Below are positions 5,457 to 5,857 of a DNA stretch of 5,857 nt, piece after piece (the stretch's first letter is position 1; each line of letters begins with the position of its first letter). Location: positions 1 to 5,857 of the forward strand of contig JASHXX010000298.1 in the NCBI GenBank assembly GCA_030043335.1. Direction: 5' to 3'. The notes beneath the pieces were generated by a model. That model was not told where the DNA came from and ran no database searches. It was given only the letters and a program-made list of their open reading frames with translations. This DNA comes from Xanthobacteraceae bacterium (GTDB lineage: Bacteria > Pseudomonadota > Alphaproteobacteria > Rhizobiales > Xanthobacteraceae). The translations under genes were made by a program, and so were the position numbers.

Positions 5457-5857
5457 ATGGTCAGCGTCAGATCTCTCACCTTAGTCGGTGCCATCGCCTT
5501 GATCGGCACGTCGGCTTACGCCGCCGATCTCGGGCCACCGCCTATGCCCTATCAGCCGCAAGTCGTGCCCGTCGCCAGCGGTTGGTATTTGCGCGGCGAC
5601 GTCGGCGTCGGCGTGCTGGACTTCACCGAATTCGATCATTCGCAGACGAATCCCGCGTTCGTGTGGCCGCCGAGCTGGCAGATCGTCCAGAAGGACATTC
5701 AGGACGCCACCATCTTGGGCTTCGGCATCGGGTACGAATTCAACAACTGGTTCCGTGTCGACGTGACCGGTGAATATCGCACCAAAGCGATGTTCAAGGC
5801 GACCGGCAGCTATACCGACTTCTGCGGCGGCGGCGGTATCTGCTTCGACGTCAATTC
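5457..5857 (+). CDS. Outer membrane beta-barrel protein, N-terminal part (3' end outside window)
   Basis: The first 133 codons are visible, with no stop before the window edge. Residues 1-22 form a Sec signal peptide: V-R near the start, a hydrophobic core LTLVGAIALIG, and A-Y-A at 20-22 before the cleavage site, followed by ADLGPPP. That mature start, and then GWYLRGDVGVGVLDF, is the typical first beta strand of rhizobial Omp25/Omp31-like surface proteins. More alternating strands follow (ATILGFGIGYEF, FRVDVTGEYRT). Such proteins fold as eight-stranded barrels in the outer membrane; function is structural or as a surface antigen, and no specific role is shown. Two cysteines (CGGGGIC) lie in what may be an outer loop, an uncommon feature. 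AAAGGA (5444-5449) lies seven bases before ATG 5457. A GTTAA cluster upstream suggests regulation. Confidence 0.85.
   Translation, partial: MVSVRSLTLVGAIALIGTSAYAADLGPPPMPYQPQVVPVASGWYLRGDVGVGVLDFTEFDHSQTNPAFVWPPSWQIVQKDIQDATILGFGIGYEFNNWFRVDVTGEYRTKAMFKATGSYTDFCGGGGICFDVN

Noticed and set aside
5381..5773. Plus-strand open frame of 130 codons over the start of the outer membrane protein
   Set aside because: The frame starting at ATG 5457 has a signal peptide, a ribosome binding site and barrel strands; this one has Arg-rich noise sequence.
1..5857. tRNA, rRNA, CRISPR array, insertion sequence, phage or defence genes
   Set aside because: I read both strands for these and saw no cloverleaf, repeat-spacer pattern, transposase or integrase sequence.

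Overview
The window looks like chromosomal DNA of a high-GC alphaproteobacterium of the order Hyphomicrobiales (Rhizobiales), probably from the Bradyrhizobium / Rhodopseudomonas / Xanthobacteraceae side. The reasons are the strong G/C third-position bias, the near-canonical rhizobial forms of Prs, Bfd, Bfr and the outer membrane protein, a palindromic intergenic repeat of the CGTCATTCCGGGG type, and sites resembling the rhizobial iron control element (Irr box). This placement comes from memory of the families; no database search was possible.

Layout, left to right. 1-564 (+): the C-terminal 187 residues of ribose-phosphate pyrophosphokinase (prs), whose start lies outside the window. 565-825: a non-coding gap with two small perfect hairpins, the second just before the ribosome binding site of the next gene. 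826-1326 (+): a YbjN-domain protein of unknown job. 1333-1514: a nested palindromic repeat. 1567-2421 (+): proC, complete pyrroline-5-carboxylate reductase. 2495-3199 (+): a TetR/AcrR-type regulator. 3209-4072 (-): a ten-helix EamA/DMT transporter gene, convergent with the regulator and interrupted by one in-frame TAG. 4073-4361: a regulatory gap with an A/T-rich stretch and an Irr-box candidate. 4362-4574 (+): bfd, bacterioferritin-associated ferredoxin. 4575-4706: a hairpin and a second Irr-box candidate. 4707-5195 (+): bfr, bacterioferritin with all ferroxidase and heme ligands. 5196-5456: a likely terminator, another hairpin, and a cluster of GTTAA motifs. 5457-end (+): the N-terminal part of a secreted outer membrane beta-barrel protein, cut by the window edge.

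How the genes work together. The clearest unit is bfd-bfr. Bfr stores iron as a ferric mineral, and Bfd delivers electrons to release it. Each gene has its own candidate Irr box, which fits iron-dependent control of storage. Prs (nucleotide, histidine and tryptophan precursors) and ProC (proline) are housekeeping enzymes. The YbjN-proC-TetR succession looks like a conserved neighbourhood rather than an obvious pathway. I see no new defence system, mobile element, CRISPR array or RNA gene. The points most worth a second look are the nonsense-interrupted transporter, the paired Irr boxes, the nested repeat, and the GTTAA / CtrA-like cluster before the outer membrane protein.
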